Assembly (NCBI GenBank): GCA_003164895.1 | Contig: PLUL01000048.1 | Span: forward strand, 2,109 to 44,162 | DNA from: Bacteroidota bacterium | Lineage (GTDB): Bacteria; Bacteroidota; Bacteroidia; Palsa-948 | Length of the DNA stretch: 42,054 nt | Direction of reading: 5' to 3' | Shown: one piece after another, positions 29,246-38,490 of the stretch | Position numbering within the stretch: the first letter of the stretch is position 1 | How the letters are laid out: each line of letters opens with the position of its first letter | The notes under the pieces: generated by a model | What the model was told of the DNA's origin: nothing | Database searches by the model: none | The model's input: the letters and a program-made list of their open reading frames with translations, nothing else | Made by a program: the position numbers and the translations under genes

Positions 29246-30367
29246 ATGACTTGGTTTTATTTACTAACATATTTTATTTGTTTCTGTTACGTTGCGCTGA
29301 TGTGTTCGTATGTGATTGGCTGGGAGAAAACCAAAACTTGGCTGAATCCATCAACCATCAATCATCAACCATCAACCATTGTTAGTATAATATTGCCGGT
29401 GAGAAATGAAGAAAAAAATATTTTTTCCATTCTTCAATGCCTTTCAAAACAGAATTATCCAAAAAATAATTATGAGATTATTGTAGTAGATGATTTTTCT
29501 TCTGATAATACTTCTGAGTTGATAATGAAAGAAAATATTTCTAATCTTAAATTGATTCGTTTATCGCAAGGACAAGGAAAGAAAAAAGCAATTGAGGAAG
29601 GAATAAAAAATGCAAACGGTACTTTAATTGTTACTACCGATGCAGATTGTTCAATGAATGAAAACTGGCTTTCAACCATCGTTACATTTTATGAAGAACA
29701 AAAACCTAAGATGATAGTTGCTCCGGTTCTCCTGAAAAATGCAAACGGATTTCAGCAAATAATGCAATCGCAGGAAATGACGGTACTTACTTCAAGCGCA
29801 TGCGCCTCTGCTTTTTATAACTCGCCAATTTTATGCAGCGGAGCGAATCTTGCCTATGAAAAAGAAGCGTTTCTTTCTGTGAATGGTTTTGAAGGTGTTG
29901 ACAAAACTGCAAGCGGCGATGATGTTTTTCTGATGCAGAAAATTCACAAACGATTTTCGCAAGGAATAAAATATCTGAAATCAAAAGATGCAATTGTATT
30001 TACTCATCCTGAAAAAACAAGTTCTTCTGCGTTGAGTCAACGGAAACGCTGGGCTTCAAAAAGTTTTTCTTATGGTTTTAGTTCAATAGCAGGAATTGCC
30101 ATTCTTGTTTTTATCACAAATGTTTTAATTCTTATTTCAGGAATATTATCCGTGATAAACATTAAATTTGTACTTGTCTTTGTAATTACATTTTCGGCAA
30201 AACTCATAGTTGATTTTATGCTGTTATATTTTTCATCTGTATTTTTTGGAAAACGAACATATCCCGTTTTATTTTTCTTTTCATCGCTCGTATATCTTTT
30301 ATATGTGAGCGTTATCGGATTAGTGTCTCCATTCACAAGTTACACATGGAAAGGCAGACAATCTTAA
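29246..30367 (+). CDS. GT2-family glycosyltransferase, membrane-anchored
   Basis: 373-aa processive-type or biosynthetic GT-A enzyme. N-terminal helix about 3-24. GT-A domain about 45-270: VSIILPVRNEEKNI, DDFSSDNTSE (donor binding), TDADC with DAD at 132-134 (metal), SGDD (223-226) and QRKRW (265-269), the acceptor/processive motif. Two to three helices lie between about 285 and 360. It probably transfers sugar to a lipid or glycan in the inner membrane; the sugar is not known. The OppC-type permease starts 3 nt after it. Confidence 0.9.
   Translation: MTWFYLLTYFICFCYVALMCSYVIGWEKTKTWLNPSTINHQPSTIVSIILPVRNEEKNIFSILQCLSKQNYPKNNYEIIVVDDFSSDNTSELIMKENISNLKLIRLSQGQGKKKAIEEGIKNANGTLIVTTDADCSMNENWLSTIVTFYEEQKPKMIVAPVLLKNANGFQQIMQSQEMTVLTSSACASAFYNSPILCSGANLAYEKEAFLSVNGFEGVDKTASGDDVFLMQKIHKRFSQGIKYLKSKDAIVFTHPEKTSSSALSQRKRWASKSFSYGFSSIAGIAILVFITNVLILISGILSVINIKFVLVFVITFSAKLIVDFMLLYFSSVFFGKRTYPVLFFFSSLVYLLYVSVIGLVSPFTSYTWKGRQS
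29349..29376 (+). repeat. Heptanucleotide repeat (CATCAAC, four copies)
   Basis: CATCAAC, CATCAAT, CATCAAC, CATCAAC run in tandem inside the linker between the first helix and the GT-A domain (residues about 35-44). Unit number is not a multiple of three, so slippage changes the frame. Confidence 0.65.
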
Positions 30368-30370
30368 AGT

Positions 30371-31630
30371 ATGATCTTTAGTAATAAAAAGCGCAAGCGT
30401 TCCACTTATTCATTTTCTGCGATGATGTGGCATCGCTTGAAGAAAAATAATTCCGCCATCTTCGGAATGGTCATTATTGGATTTTCAATTGTCATTGCAT
30501 TGCTGGGTTACCTCATCACACCCGATTCTACTCCGAATGCCAACGCACAGTTTCCTGAACTTAACATAAAAAAACCCGGTTTCAAAATGCGCTTTTTGAA
30601 GGTGAGAAAAAATGAAGCGAGCAACGAAACAGGTTTTATCAAAAAGATGAGTGATGGAGAAGCCAGTAATTATCGGATGATTCCCTTACATGATTTTTAT
30701 TTTGAAGGAAATGATATTGTGGTGGAACAATACACCGGATCAGAACCAAACAACGGTCAGCAAATTCGTTTCAACCTTGCAGATGTAATTTATCCTCTCG
30801 ATTTCAGCAAATCATTTAACAGCTATCCCAATCGAGGACTGGTGGAATTTTCGGCAATAGGAGATACCAATCGAATCAGTAAATCAATAGAAGAACTTCG
30901 CAAAGAAGTTGAAACGAATAGTATTGTCGAAAAAAAATATTGGCTTGGTACGGATCGGTTAGGTAGAGATCTTCTCAGTCGTCTTATGCTTGGCACGCGA
31001 GTTTCTCTCATCGTAGGATTAGTATCTGTTTTAATTTCTCTTTTCATCGGAGTTTTTATTGGCGCTACCGGAGGATTTTTCAGAGGATGGATTGATAATG
31101 TAATCATGTGGCTGATAAATGTGGTGTGGTCTATTCCTACTTTACTTTTGGTAATTGCGATTACGCTGGTTCTCGGAAAAGGATTAGTACAGGTTTTTAT
31201 AGCGGTGGGATTAACGATGTGGGTGGATGTGGCGCGCGTGGTGCGCGGACAAACGCTTGGCTTGCGCGAACAGGAATTTATTGAAGCGGGGAGAGCACTT
31301 GGTTATAAAAATTCACGATTAATTTTTCGCCATGTGCTTCCGAATATTCTGGGACCGGTGATTGTTATTTGTGCTGATAATTTTGCAAACGCAATTTTAA
31401 TGGAAGCAGGGTTGAGTTTTCTCGGGCTGGGAGCGCAACCTCCAACTCCATCTTGGGGTGCGATGATAAGTGAACACCGCCCATATATTACCACCGATGC
31501 AGCTTACTTAGCCATCATTCCTGGGCTTGCAATTATGCTCATGGTGCTTGCGTTTGTTATTCTTGGCAATGGTTTGCGCGATGCGATAGACGTTAAAGCG
31601 GTTGGAAAGGAACAGTCGTTGGGTGTTTGA
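30371..31630 (+). CDS. Lone OppC/DppC-type ABC transporter permease
   Basis: 419-aa inner-membrane permease. First helix about 30-50. A periplasmic insert of about 145 residues (51-195, charged) separates it from the family signature WLGTDRLGRDLLSRLMLGTRVSL (191-213). Helices 2-6 follow. The EAA loop is EAGRALGYKNSRLIFRHVLPN (about 300-320) and GLSFLGLGAQPPTPSWG is conserved. The family moves peptides or related solutes across the membrane with a second permease, a binding protein and one or two ATPases. None of these is next to it here, so partners must be elsewhere. It is coupled to the GT2 gene. Confidence 0.9.
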   Translation: MIFSNKKRKRSTYSFSAMMWHRLKKNNSAIFGMVIIGFSIVIALLGYLITPDSTPNANAQFPELNIKKPGFKMRFLKVRKNEASNETGFIKKMSDGEASNYRMIPLHDFYFEGNDIVVEQYTGSEPNNGQQIRFNLADVIYPLDFSKSFNSYPNRGLVEFSAIGDTNRISKSIEELRKEVETNSIVEKKYWLGTDRLGRDLLSRLMLGTRVSLIVGLVSVLISLFIGVFIGATGGFFRGWIDNVIMWLINVVWSIPTLLLVIAITLVLGKGLVQVFIAVGLTMWVDVARVVRGQTLGLREQEFIEAGRALGYKNSRLIFRHVLPNILGPVIVICADNFANAILMEAGLSFLGLGAQPPTPSWGAMISEHRPYITTDAAYLAIIPGLAIMLMVLAFVILGNGLRDAIDVKAVGKEQSLGV

Positions 31631-31662
31631 GATAGTTATCCACTGTTAACAGTCAGATTATT

Positions 31663-34359
31663 TTATAATTTTTCAAAATCAGATTTTTCAAAACCGTTTC
31701 CGAGTTTAATAACGGGCTTGTCGGTTGAACCGGAAATGCTTATCGGTATTTTTATTCTGGTGAATGGAGGAGTAGATAGTTTTATTAAATATTCGATATT
31801 GCTGCTAATAATATCCTGAAACCCTTCCACTTCAGTAATAAATTTGCTCACTTTAAAAGTAAACGGATGCAAAATAAATTTTCCACCTTTGATTTCGGTT
31901 TCCAACGCAATGTCGTTCAGCTCAGGATTGTTGAACTCTTCTTTGTGCGAAACATTTTTGATATGATTCATCAGTTTCATTCCTTTCATGGATACTTTTT
32001 CAATAGTAATTTTCCCATTTCCTACTAAACTGGAATATACCGGAGAAAAACCCGGTGTTAAATCTCCTTTCAAATTATAATTGGTGGAAAAATTTCCATC
32101 TGCCGGAGCTTTATCTTTATCACTAATAAACATATTGTAAGCTTTATTAATATCTAATCTGTCAATGTCAATATTCAAATCAAACTTCGGATGTTTCACA
32201 TCTTTGGTTATGTAATCGCCATTCAAAATAAATTTTGAATCCATGGTATTAAAATGTGTATCGCTCAAAGTCAAAACACCATCCTTAATTGTTACTGAAC
32301 CATTCAAACTATCAATATCCATTTTTCCGAACTTAACTGTTTTGATATCCGAAGTAACATTAAATCCAATGTTCTTAGGAATCACAAGCACCTCACTCTG
32401 CGTTGGTGAAGCAGAAACAGTTGCCGATGAAACTGATTTTGGAAACCACTGATTAAAATCTATGGTATCGCATTTCAAATTGAGATCTCCTTGTATTGGC
32501 GAATCGTGCTTGAGAAAGAATGGCATGTAATTATAAAGATGACCGCTCAGCGCAATATTGGTGTAACCATATTCTGCTGTAAACCTGTCGAGTTCAATTT
32601 TTTCTGGGGTGAAAGTTAACAGTGCATCATCCAAATGAAATGGAAATGTTAAGTCCTTACTTTTATAAACTAAATTTTTTATCTCCACGGTTCCATCCGT
32701 ATTTAAAAGATTGAACTGTTTGGCTTCTATTTTTGTGAGGCTTCCTTGCGCGGTATAATCAAAATCAAGAGTTCCGCTTATTGAAGCGTTAGGAACCGGA
32801 TATAATTTTGTGAGTTTTCCAAGGTCAAGTAAACCTGAAACCGTTAAATCGTAATTATAATCTTTCATGTCCGAAATAATGCCGTTTACTTTAAATGGTT
32901 CTCCATCAAGATAGAAATTAACATTCGTTAAGCTGATTCGTGTATCGGCTAATTGCCCGCTGGAATTTAAAATTTCGGTTTTCATATTGATGCTATCCAT
33001 TTCCAACTGAGATTCTTTTGATTGCACATAACCGTTTTTTAAATTAAGAAAAGCATCAACCTTTGGAAATTGTTTCAATGAATCATTATAATTTCCATCA
33101 ATCTTTATTTCGGAATTGAGCAGTCCTCTCATGACAAAATCTTTTATTGGATAGATATTTTCAATCTCCGCAAGATCTGCCTCAAGTTTGATATCGGCTT
33201 TCACATAATTATTGTTCTTTTTATTTAACAGAAAATTTCCATGAATAGCTTTTTTGTCAATCTCCATGTGAAATGTTTTCACATTAAACGAACCGTGGTT
33301 AGCTATGCCATCGGAATTATCGGCAATTAAATGCAAATTAATATTTTCAATTGCTTTTGGGAGTTTAATATATTTCAATTCTGCATCTTCAACGCTTAAA
33401 TCAAAATGAAAAGAAGGAACTTTTTTTGATTTCACATCATAAACTCCTTTAATAAATCCGGAACATAAAAATTCGCCTTTTGTTTTTATTCCTTTTAAAT
33501 CCTTGTTATAAATTCCCGGTAGCAAGGAAAGAATATCCTTGAAAGCAGTTTTTTTGACAACAAAAACCAAATCCGTTTGGTAGCCGCTTTTCAGAAGTTT
33601 AAAAAATCCATCAAACCCAAACTTGAAATCACCTAATTGGAAATTGTGATCTTTAAAAGTAAATTTATTTTCTTTGAAATTCATTTCCATTTGCAAGTTG
33701 GCTTCGAATTTCTTTTTGTTTAGGTATTTCATCCCATTGTACGCAACGGTTAATTCAGAAATCTGAGTAGTGATGTCAAGATCGGAAATATCCTGCTGAA
33801 AATCTCCGGAGCCGTTGTGATTCAAGCCATCCACTTCAATATATGTTTTTTGCAATTTGTCATCGTAAATGATACGACCGTTTTTAATCGCCCACTTATC
33901 AATTTTAATATCAAGTTTTTTATCTGTTGTGTTTTTATCTGAAGTGGAATCCGGTTTCATAATATTATAATTCACTTCTCCATCCGCAAGAACACGGGCA
34001 TGAATAAAAGGTTCAATAAGTTTTATAGCTCTGATCTCCATTTTATGTCCTTTGAGAAATTGATAGAGGTTAAAAGAAACTCTAACTTCTTTTGCCGATA
34101 CAAGTGTGTCCTTCTCAAATTTATTTATGCCTTCCACCGTTAAATCATGCAACGAAACACTGAAACGCGGAAAGTTGGAGAATGCAGAAAAACTTATTTG
34201 ACCAAAATTAACTTTTGCATTAACATTTTTATCAATCTCTTCCACCACTTTGGCTTTAATTTTATCTCTGTAAAAATAGGGAACTGAAACAGCAAGCACA
34301 AGCAGAATCAAAATGCCGATAAAAAAATATTTTAGTATTTTTTTTATTTTAGCGAACAT
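31663..34359 (-). CDS. AsmA-like envelope protein
   Basis: 898-aa protein with an N-terminal membrane anchor (ILKYFFIGILILLVLAVSVPYFY, about 8-30) and a long periplasmic beta-rich body of the AsmA/TamB bridge-like type. N-terminal signature: INKNVNAK-like VNFGQISFSAFSNFPRFSVSLHDLTVEG. C-terminal AsmA-2 region contains DGNFSTNYNLKGDLTPGFSPVYSSLVGNGKITIEKVSMKGMKLMNHI. Members take part in lipid transport or outer-membrane homeostasis in Gram-negatives. Alone on the minus strand between the permease and the MFS gene; no partner visible. Confidence 0.88.
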   Translation of the reverse strand: MFAKIKKILKYFFIGILILLVLAVSVPYFYRDKIKAKVVEEIDKNVNAKVNFGQISFSAFSNFPRFSVSLHDLTVEGINKFEKDTLVSAKEVRVSFNLYQFLKGHKMEIRAIKLIEPFIHARVLADGEVNYNIMKPDSTSDKNTTDKKLDIKIDKWAIKNGRIIYDDKLQKTYIEVDGLNHNGSGDFQQDISDLDITTQISELTVAYNGMKYLNKKKFEANLQMEMNFKENKFTFKDHNFQLGDFKFGFDGFFKLLKSGYQTDLVFVVKKTAFKDILSLLPGIYNKDLKGIKTKGEFLCSGFIKGVYDVKSKKVPSFHFDLSVEDAELKYIKLPKAIENINLHLIADNSDGIANHGSFNVKTFHMEIDKKAIHGNFLLNKKNNNYVKADIKLEADLAEIENIYPIKDFVMRGLLNSEIKIDGNYNDSLKQFPKVDAFLNLKNGYVQSKESQLEMDSINMKTEILNSSGQLADTRISLTNVNFYLDGEPFKVNGIISDMKDYNYDLTVSGLLDLGKLTKLYPVPNASISGTLDFDYTAQGSLTKIEAKQFNLLNTDGTVEIKNLVYKSKDLTFPFHLDDALLTFTPEKIELDRFTAEYGYTNIALSGHLYNYMPFFLKHDSPIQGDLNLKCDTIDFNQWFPKSVSSATVSASPTQSEVLVIPKNIGFNVTSDIKTVKFGKMDIDSLNGSVTIKDGVLTLSDTHFNTMDSKFILNGDYITKDVKHPKFDLNIDIDRLDINKAYNMFISDKDKAPADGNFSTNYNLKGDLTPGFSPVYSSLVGNGKITIEKVSMKGMKLMNHIKNVSHKEEFNNPELNDIALETEIKGGKFILHPFTFKVSKFITEVEGFQDIISSNIEYLIKLSTPPFTRIKIPISISGSTDKPVIKLGNGFEKSDFEKL

Positions 34360-34501
34360 ACCTTTTTATGATTTTTTTGTAAATATATAAATACGATGGT
34401 TTGTTGTGAAGAAAATTTATAGCATGAAATAAATTTAGCAATTTTATTCCTGCTATATATTAAACATCTCAGCTTTTAGTGTTGAGTGATTGCATGATGT
34501 A

Positions 34502-35749
34502 TTAATTATCAAATTCTAAAGGTTCTATTTCATCCTTTCTATTCAAATTGTTTTTTCGCAGCAAATTGAAAAATAAAAAAGTAATTACTATGGCTGCTAT
34601 TCCTTCGGCTAAAATGGTATTGGGTGTGCCGATGTAATGCGATACGGATCCAATTAATAAACTGCCCAATGGCTGCATACCGAAAAATGCCATCGCAAAA
34701 TAACTGATTACTCTTCCGCGCATGTGCTGCGATACGGTGGTTTGAATAATGGTATTGCTGATGGTGGTTTGCGACATCATTCCGAAACCTATTAACACAG
34801 AAAAAAATAAGGCGATTGACAAATTAGCGATGTGCGAAAATAAAATAAGCGCGGTGCCGAAGATCAATGTATTGATGAACAAAATCTTTTTCAAATTTGC
34901 ACCCGATTTAAGTGAAGCAAGAAAAATAGTTCCGCAGATAGCTCCAAGTCCAATAAAACTGTTCAGGTATCCGAAGGTAGAAGCGTTGCCTTCAAAAATA
35001 ATTTTAGCATATACCGGCAGCAAGGTGGAAAATGGCAGCACCAATAAACTAATACAGGCAAGCAATAAAATTACATAGCCGATAGAAGGCGTATTTTTTA
35101 AATACACAAATCCTTCTTTGAGTTCACCCAACACCTTTTTTGTATGCACTTGTGCAACATATTTTGGAAGCCGCATGAGCAATAAGGAAAGTATTACTGC
35201 CAGAAAACTAAAGGCATTCAGTAAAAAACAAACTCCGGCGCCAAGCTTTTCCAACACAATTCCTGAAATAGCAGGACCGATTAGCCGCGCCAGATTTACC
35301 ATAGAGGAATTAAGCGCAATGGCATTTGCCAAATCTTCTTTGTGATCCACCATATCATATACCATCGATTGCCGCGCAGGAACATCAAAGGCATTTATAA
35401 TTCCTAACACCACACTGAGTGTAAGAATTTCCCAAACTGTATATTGATTAAATAATACCAACACGGCGAGCAACGTTGCCTGAACCATAGAAGCCACCTG
35501 CGTAAAAAGCAACACGCGGTAACGATTGTATCTATCGGACACCACGCCACCGAAAAGAGAAAATAAAAAGGAAGGAAATTGTGCGGCAAACACCGCCACA
35601 CCAAGCATAAAGGTAGAATGCGTTTGAATATAAATGAGCCAATAAACGGCTGTGCGCTGCATCCATGTTCCTATTAAGGAAACCGATTGTCCCCCAAAAT
35701 ACAACTTGTAGTTGCGGCTGCGAAATGCTTTAAAGGTGCTTATGTTCAT
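34502..35749 (-). CDS. MFS transporter (EntS/MFS_3 type)
   Basis: 415-aa inner-membrane carrier with about 12 hydrophobic segments. The N-terminus FKAFRSRNYKLYFGGQSVSLIGTWMQRTAVYWLI and the loop-2 motif GGVVSDRYNRYRVLL are typical of the MFS_3 group. Also FDVPARQSMVYDMV and LAGALGLSS-like ALNSSMVNLARLIGPAISG. Relatives export siderophores or small molecules. Substrate unknown. Same strand as the LuxR-type regulator operon upstream, with a 212-bp gap. Confidence 0.9.
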   Translation of the reverse strand: MNISTFKAFRSRNYKLYFGGQSVSLIGTWMQRTAVYWLIYIQTHSTFMLGVAVFAAQFPSFLFSLFGGVVSDRYNRYRVLLFTQVASMVQATLLAVLVLFNQYTVWEILTLSVVLGIINAFDVPARQSMVYDMVDHKEDLANAIALNSSMVNLARLIGPAISGIVLEKLGAGVCFLLNAFSFLAVILSLLLMRLPKYVAQVHTKKVLGELKEGFVYLKNTPSIGYVILLLACISLLVLPFSTLLPVYAKIIFEGNASTFGYLNSFIGLGAICGTIFLASLKSGANLKKILFINTLIFGTALILFSHIANLSIALFFSVLIGFGMMSQTTISNTIIQTTVSQHMRGRVISYFAMAFFGMQPLGSLLIGSVSHYIGTPNTILAEGIAAIVITFLFFNLLRKNNLNRKDEIEPLEFDN

Positions 35750-35961
35750 CTATCGGCATAATTACAGAAAATGCCTCACTCAGGAATATGTCTAATTCAG
35801 ACAATATTGTTGTTAGATACGTTTTCATATTTTGAGATTAAATCGTCGGTACAGGGGATTGTTACCTTACGCAATAAGGATTTGGTATGAATTAATCTTA
35901 GCATCCAATGCAGTAAGAAGATCATACACTTGTTCTTGGCAAAACTCGGTTCTTCAAAAAT

Positions 35962-36615
35962 CTAATCAATCAGTTTTAGTTTCTTGGCTTGCATTAGTAA
36001 GCCAGCAGTGTTTTTGACTTGAATTTTTTCTAATAAATTTTGCCTGTATGATTCTACCGTTCTTTTACTAAGAAATAACTTTTCTGCTATTTCTTTATTC
36101 GTATAAGCTTCGGCAATCAATTTAAGAACATCAAGTTCCCTTGATGATAAATTTTTTTTCGAAGGGTTCTTTTCATCCTTTATAGAATCATCATTTGCAT
36201 GAATCAACTTAACAGCCACCTCATTGGAATAATAATTTTTTCCGCTCAAAATAATGCTTATCGCTTTTATCAATTCATCGGAATCAATATTTTTTAACAT
36301 ATATCCTTTTGCACCTGCATTCAAAATATCTTTTATCATTAGCGTTTCATCGTAATTGGATAATGCCAGTATATTAATGTTCGGCTTCAACTTTACCATT
36401 TCCCGTGTGGTTTCTGCTCCGTTCATATCAGGCATCTGATAGTCCATTATAACCATATCGTACTTGTTTTTTTTTATTTTTTCTATTCCTTCTGATCCGG
36501 ATGCAGCTTCTTCAAATAAAAAAATATACTTGCTCTTATTCGCGTCCAGCATAGTGCGAAGCCCGTCGCGTATTATGCAGTGGTCATCAACAATCAGAAT
36601 TTTAATTTTCTTCAT
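35962..36615 (-). CDS. NarL/LuxR-type response regulator
   Basis: 217-aa cytosolic regulator. Receiver: acidic pair D10/D11 (VDDH), phospho-acceptor D58 (MVIMDYQMPDMNG), K107-type switch in GAKGYMLKN. C-terminal LuxR helix-turn-helix about 150-215 (LSSRELDVLKLIAEAYTNKEIAEKLFLSKRTVESYRQNLLEKI). The ATG overlaps the kinase stop (4 nt), so the two are made together. The divergent palindromes at 38424-38472 are candidate targets (inference). Confidence 0.94.
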   Translation of the reverse strand: MKKIKILIVDDHCIIRDGLRTMLDANKSKYIFLFEEAASGSEGIEKIKKNKYDMVIMDYQMPDMNGAETTREMVKLKPNINILALSNYDETLMIKDILNAGAKGYMLKNIDSDELIKAISIILSGKNYYSNEVAVKLIHANDDSIKDEKNPSKKNLSSRELDVLKLIAEAYTNKEIAEKLFLSKRTVESYRQNLLEKIQVKNTAGLLMQAKKLKLID

Positions 36616-37772
36616 TCTGTATTTGTTTTAACAGGAAGTGTTATCTGATACGTTGTTCCTTTATTAACAGCGCTTTTGATTTCCACCTCTCCATCGTATG
36701 AGCTAACTCTGGATCGTACATTTTGAAGCCCCATCCCATCAAATTCCCTTGATTTATTATACTCAAATCCTACTCCATCATGTTTAAGAGTGATAATTGT
36801 TTTTTTTCTATCCTGTTGCATTTTGATAATGATATTTTTTGCTTTGCCGTGTTTGATTGCATTGTTTACAAATTCCTGCACGATTCTAAAAAGTGCAATC
36901 TCAAGAGGTATATTTGAAATAGAAAAATCTTTGCTGGCGGAAATTTTGAATTTCAAATTCCACATAGATTCAATCTTTTCGTGCAGTTCTGAGATGGCGC
37001 CAATCAATCCGAATTGTTTCATGGTGCGGGGCATAATATTAAAACAAATATTTCTTAACTCGTTTACTACATAGTTAATTGCATTTTTGGATTTGGCTAT
37101 TGTTTCGAGCATTTTTTCATCGGATGTTTTACTTGTTAATGAATCAATATACGATCTTAAACCTGATAATGGTATCCCCAAGCCATCATGCAGATCTTTT
37201 GCAAAACGTTCACGCTCTTTTTCCTGAGTGTCCACAATGGTGCGAATAACTAAATTCTCCGCCTCTTTTTCTTTTGTCATGTCTTTGATTATTCCCTGAT
37301 ACTCTGCCGCTTTTTTTCCTTTGTCTTCAATTTTATTTACCGAAATCATACACTCAAACACTTTTCCGTTTTTATCTTTCAGCTTGACGTGCATATTTAT
37401 TACCAAATCAAATTTATTTAGTTGATTTTTGAAATCAACCAGCTCATTTTTATTTTGAAAAAGATGAAACAAATTAATCGCACCAAGTTTTTCAGAGGGA
37501 TATTTGAGCAATGCAAATCCGGCATGATTCAAATCTAATATCTCCCCATCTTTTTTCATGATAAAAATTATATCGCTGACCGATTGAAAGATGTTGTTGA
37601 AATAATTTTTTGAAATGGTGGTTGCTTTCAATTCTTCTCCCAGCATATTAATGCTGGAAATAAAAGCATCTATCTCATCTAATTTGGAAGACGGCTTTAC
37701 TTTATAATCAAAATTTCCCTGAGAATAATTAATAAATAAATCATTTATTTTTTCAAAGCGCGAGTCTGCCAT
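36612..37772 (-). CDS. Soluble PAS sensor histidine kinase (HisKA_3)
   Basis: 386-aa kinase with no membrane segment. A HAMP-like coil (about 1-50) and a PAS domain (about 55-165: IIFIMKKDGEILDLNHAGFALLKYPSEKLG, with a PAC tail) precede the dimerisation helix with phospho-acceptor H195 (RERFAKDLHDGLGIPLSGLRSY). The HATPase follows (FRIVQEFVNNAIKHGKAKN, GVGFEYNKSREFDGMGLQNVRSRV). It is a LiaS/NarX-type kinase that must sense a cytosolic signal. It overlaps the regulator start by 4 nt and follows the SpoIIAA-like gene by 11 nt. Confidence 0.94.
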   Translation of the reverse strand: MADSRFEKINDLFINYSQGNFDYKVKPSSKLDEIDAFISSINMLGEELKATTISKNYFNNIFQSVSDIIFIMKKDGEILDLNHAGFALLKYPSEKLGAINLFHLFQNKNELVDFKNQLNKFDLVINMHVKLKDKNGKVFECMISVNKIEDKGKKAAEYQGIIKDMTKEKEAENLVIRTIVDTQEKERERFAKDLHDGLGIPLSGLRSYIDSLTSKTSDEKMLETIAKSKNAINYVVNELRNICFNIMPRTMKQFGLIGAISELHEKIESMWNLKFKISASKDFSISNIPLEIALFRIVQEFVNNAIKHGKAKNIIIKMQQDRKKTIITLKHDGVGFEYNKSREFDGMGLQNVRSRVSSYDGEVEIKSAVNKGTTYQITLPVKTNTE

Positions 37773-37783
37773 AAGAAATAAAA

Positions 37784-38158
37784 TTACTTAAATTGCTCTA
37801 ACCATTTAATTGCTTTTTTCCTATCAGTAAAAACTTTTGATGGAACTTTTGGCTTGGAAACTTTTAAAAAAAAATTCCCCATGAATGATTGAAAAACAGA
37901 ATCCACGTAGATAGCACCTGCTTTTATTCCTTTATTGGCTTCCTCTGTTGAAAAATAATCCCTCGCATCTTTATTAATTGCTGTCACATAAATAGTTTTT
38001 ACACATACAGGGTACGATTTTCCTTCAGTAAATTCCAATCTCGTTTTTACGACCTTTTTAGCAGATTCTAGTGTTATCCTTCCTTTATACGTGCCAAATA
38101 CTATACCTTCTTTGAGTTCAAAATAACAATGCGGAGTATCAAGAGTTTTGTCATTCAT
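37784..38158 (-). CDS. SpoIIAA/STAS-like small protein
   Basis: 124-aa soluble protein. The pattern FELKEGIVFGTYKGRITLESAKKVVKTRLEFTEGKSYPVCV, ARDYFSTEEANKGIKAGAIYVDS, GNFFLKVSKPKVPSKVFTDRKKAIKWLEQF fits a group of short SpoIIAA-like (STAS fold) proteins in Bacteroidota. Such folds often bind partner proteins or small ligands. It is the first gene of the operon with the kinase and regulator, so it may feed a signal to the soluble kinase. Function not established. Confidence 0.75.
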   Translation of the reverse strand: MNDKTLDTPHCYFELKEGIVFGTYKGRITLESAKKVVKTRLEFTEGKSYPVCVKTIYVTAINKDARDYFSTEEANKGIKAGAIYVDSVFQSFMGNFFLKVSKPKVPSKVFTDRKKAIKWLEQFK

Positions 38159-38162
38159 ATTA

Positions 38163-38170
38163 CAAAATTA
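38163..38170 (-). promoter_or_regulatory. Putative -7 element for SpoIIAA-like/kinase/regulator operon
   Basis: The minus strand reads TAATTTTG, exact TAnnTTTG, 4 nt before the start at 38158. Again nearly leaderless. Confidence 0.45.
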
Positions 38171-38256
38171 ACAATCTATTTCCTATCTTTTTTTTGCATT
38201 TTCACCAATTCAAATGGTGCATAGTACGAATTCTTTCAGGTAAATGTTTCATTATT

Positions 38257-38270
38257 CTACATATATGTAG
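38257..38270. promoter_or_regulatory. 14-bp perfect palindrome
   Basis: CTACATATATGTAG reads the same on both strands. It lies about 90-110 bp upstream of the minus-strand operon start. It could be an operator; no second copy was found in the window. Confidence 0.35.
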
Positions 38271-38423
38271 TGGGTCTGTGTTTTCATTTTATTCTTCCTT
38301 TGCTTACTTTACGCTCAGCAGGCATAACCCGAAAAGTATTTGTTGTCTCACTCATTAAAAGGATGCAAGTTTGAGCTTTCCGTGTCTGTTCACTTCTGAC
38401 TTCATTATTTTGTTCATGTATAA

Positions 38424-38472
38424 TACTACCGTATTTATACGGTAGTCAATTTGTAGTATAAATACGGTAGTA
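38424..38472 (+). promoter_or_regulatory. Palindromic operator array before the AOS-GNAT gene
   Basis: Site 1 (38425-38446) is a perfect 10-bp inverted repeat, ACTACCGTAT and ATACGGTAGT, around TT. Site 2 (38456-38472) is a 17-bp exact inverted copy of TACTACCGTATTTATAC (38424-38440). Centres are about 25 bp apart. There is no T-run on either side, so it is not a terminator. It occupies the place of the -33 element; site 2 is centred near -43 and site 1 near -69 of the expected start. Confidence 0.65.
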
Positions 38473-38490
38473 AAAATAAATTATTTGAAA

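Noticed and set aside
31635-31653. TTATCCACT and palindrome ACTGTTAACAGT as a replication origin or DnaA box cluster
   Set aside because: Only one near-match to the DnaA box exists, with no dnaA/dnaN or repeat cluster; the palindrome has no loop for a terminator.
35750-35961. A 61-codon plus-strand frame (35832-36017) as a small gene
   Set aside because: It overlaps the regulator 3' end antisense and shows no start signal or family motif; the gap otherwise holds nothing I can name.
38424-38472. The operator array as a terminator
   Set aside because: No T-run follows on either strand, and a 22-bp perfect palindrome fits a protein site better.
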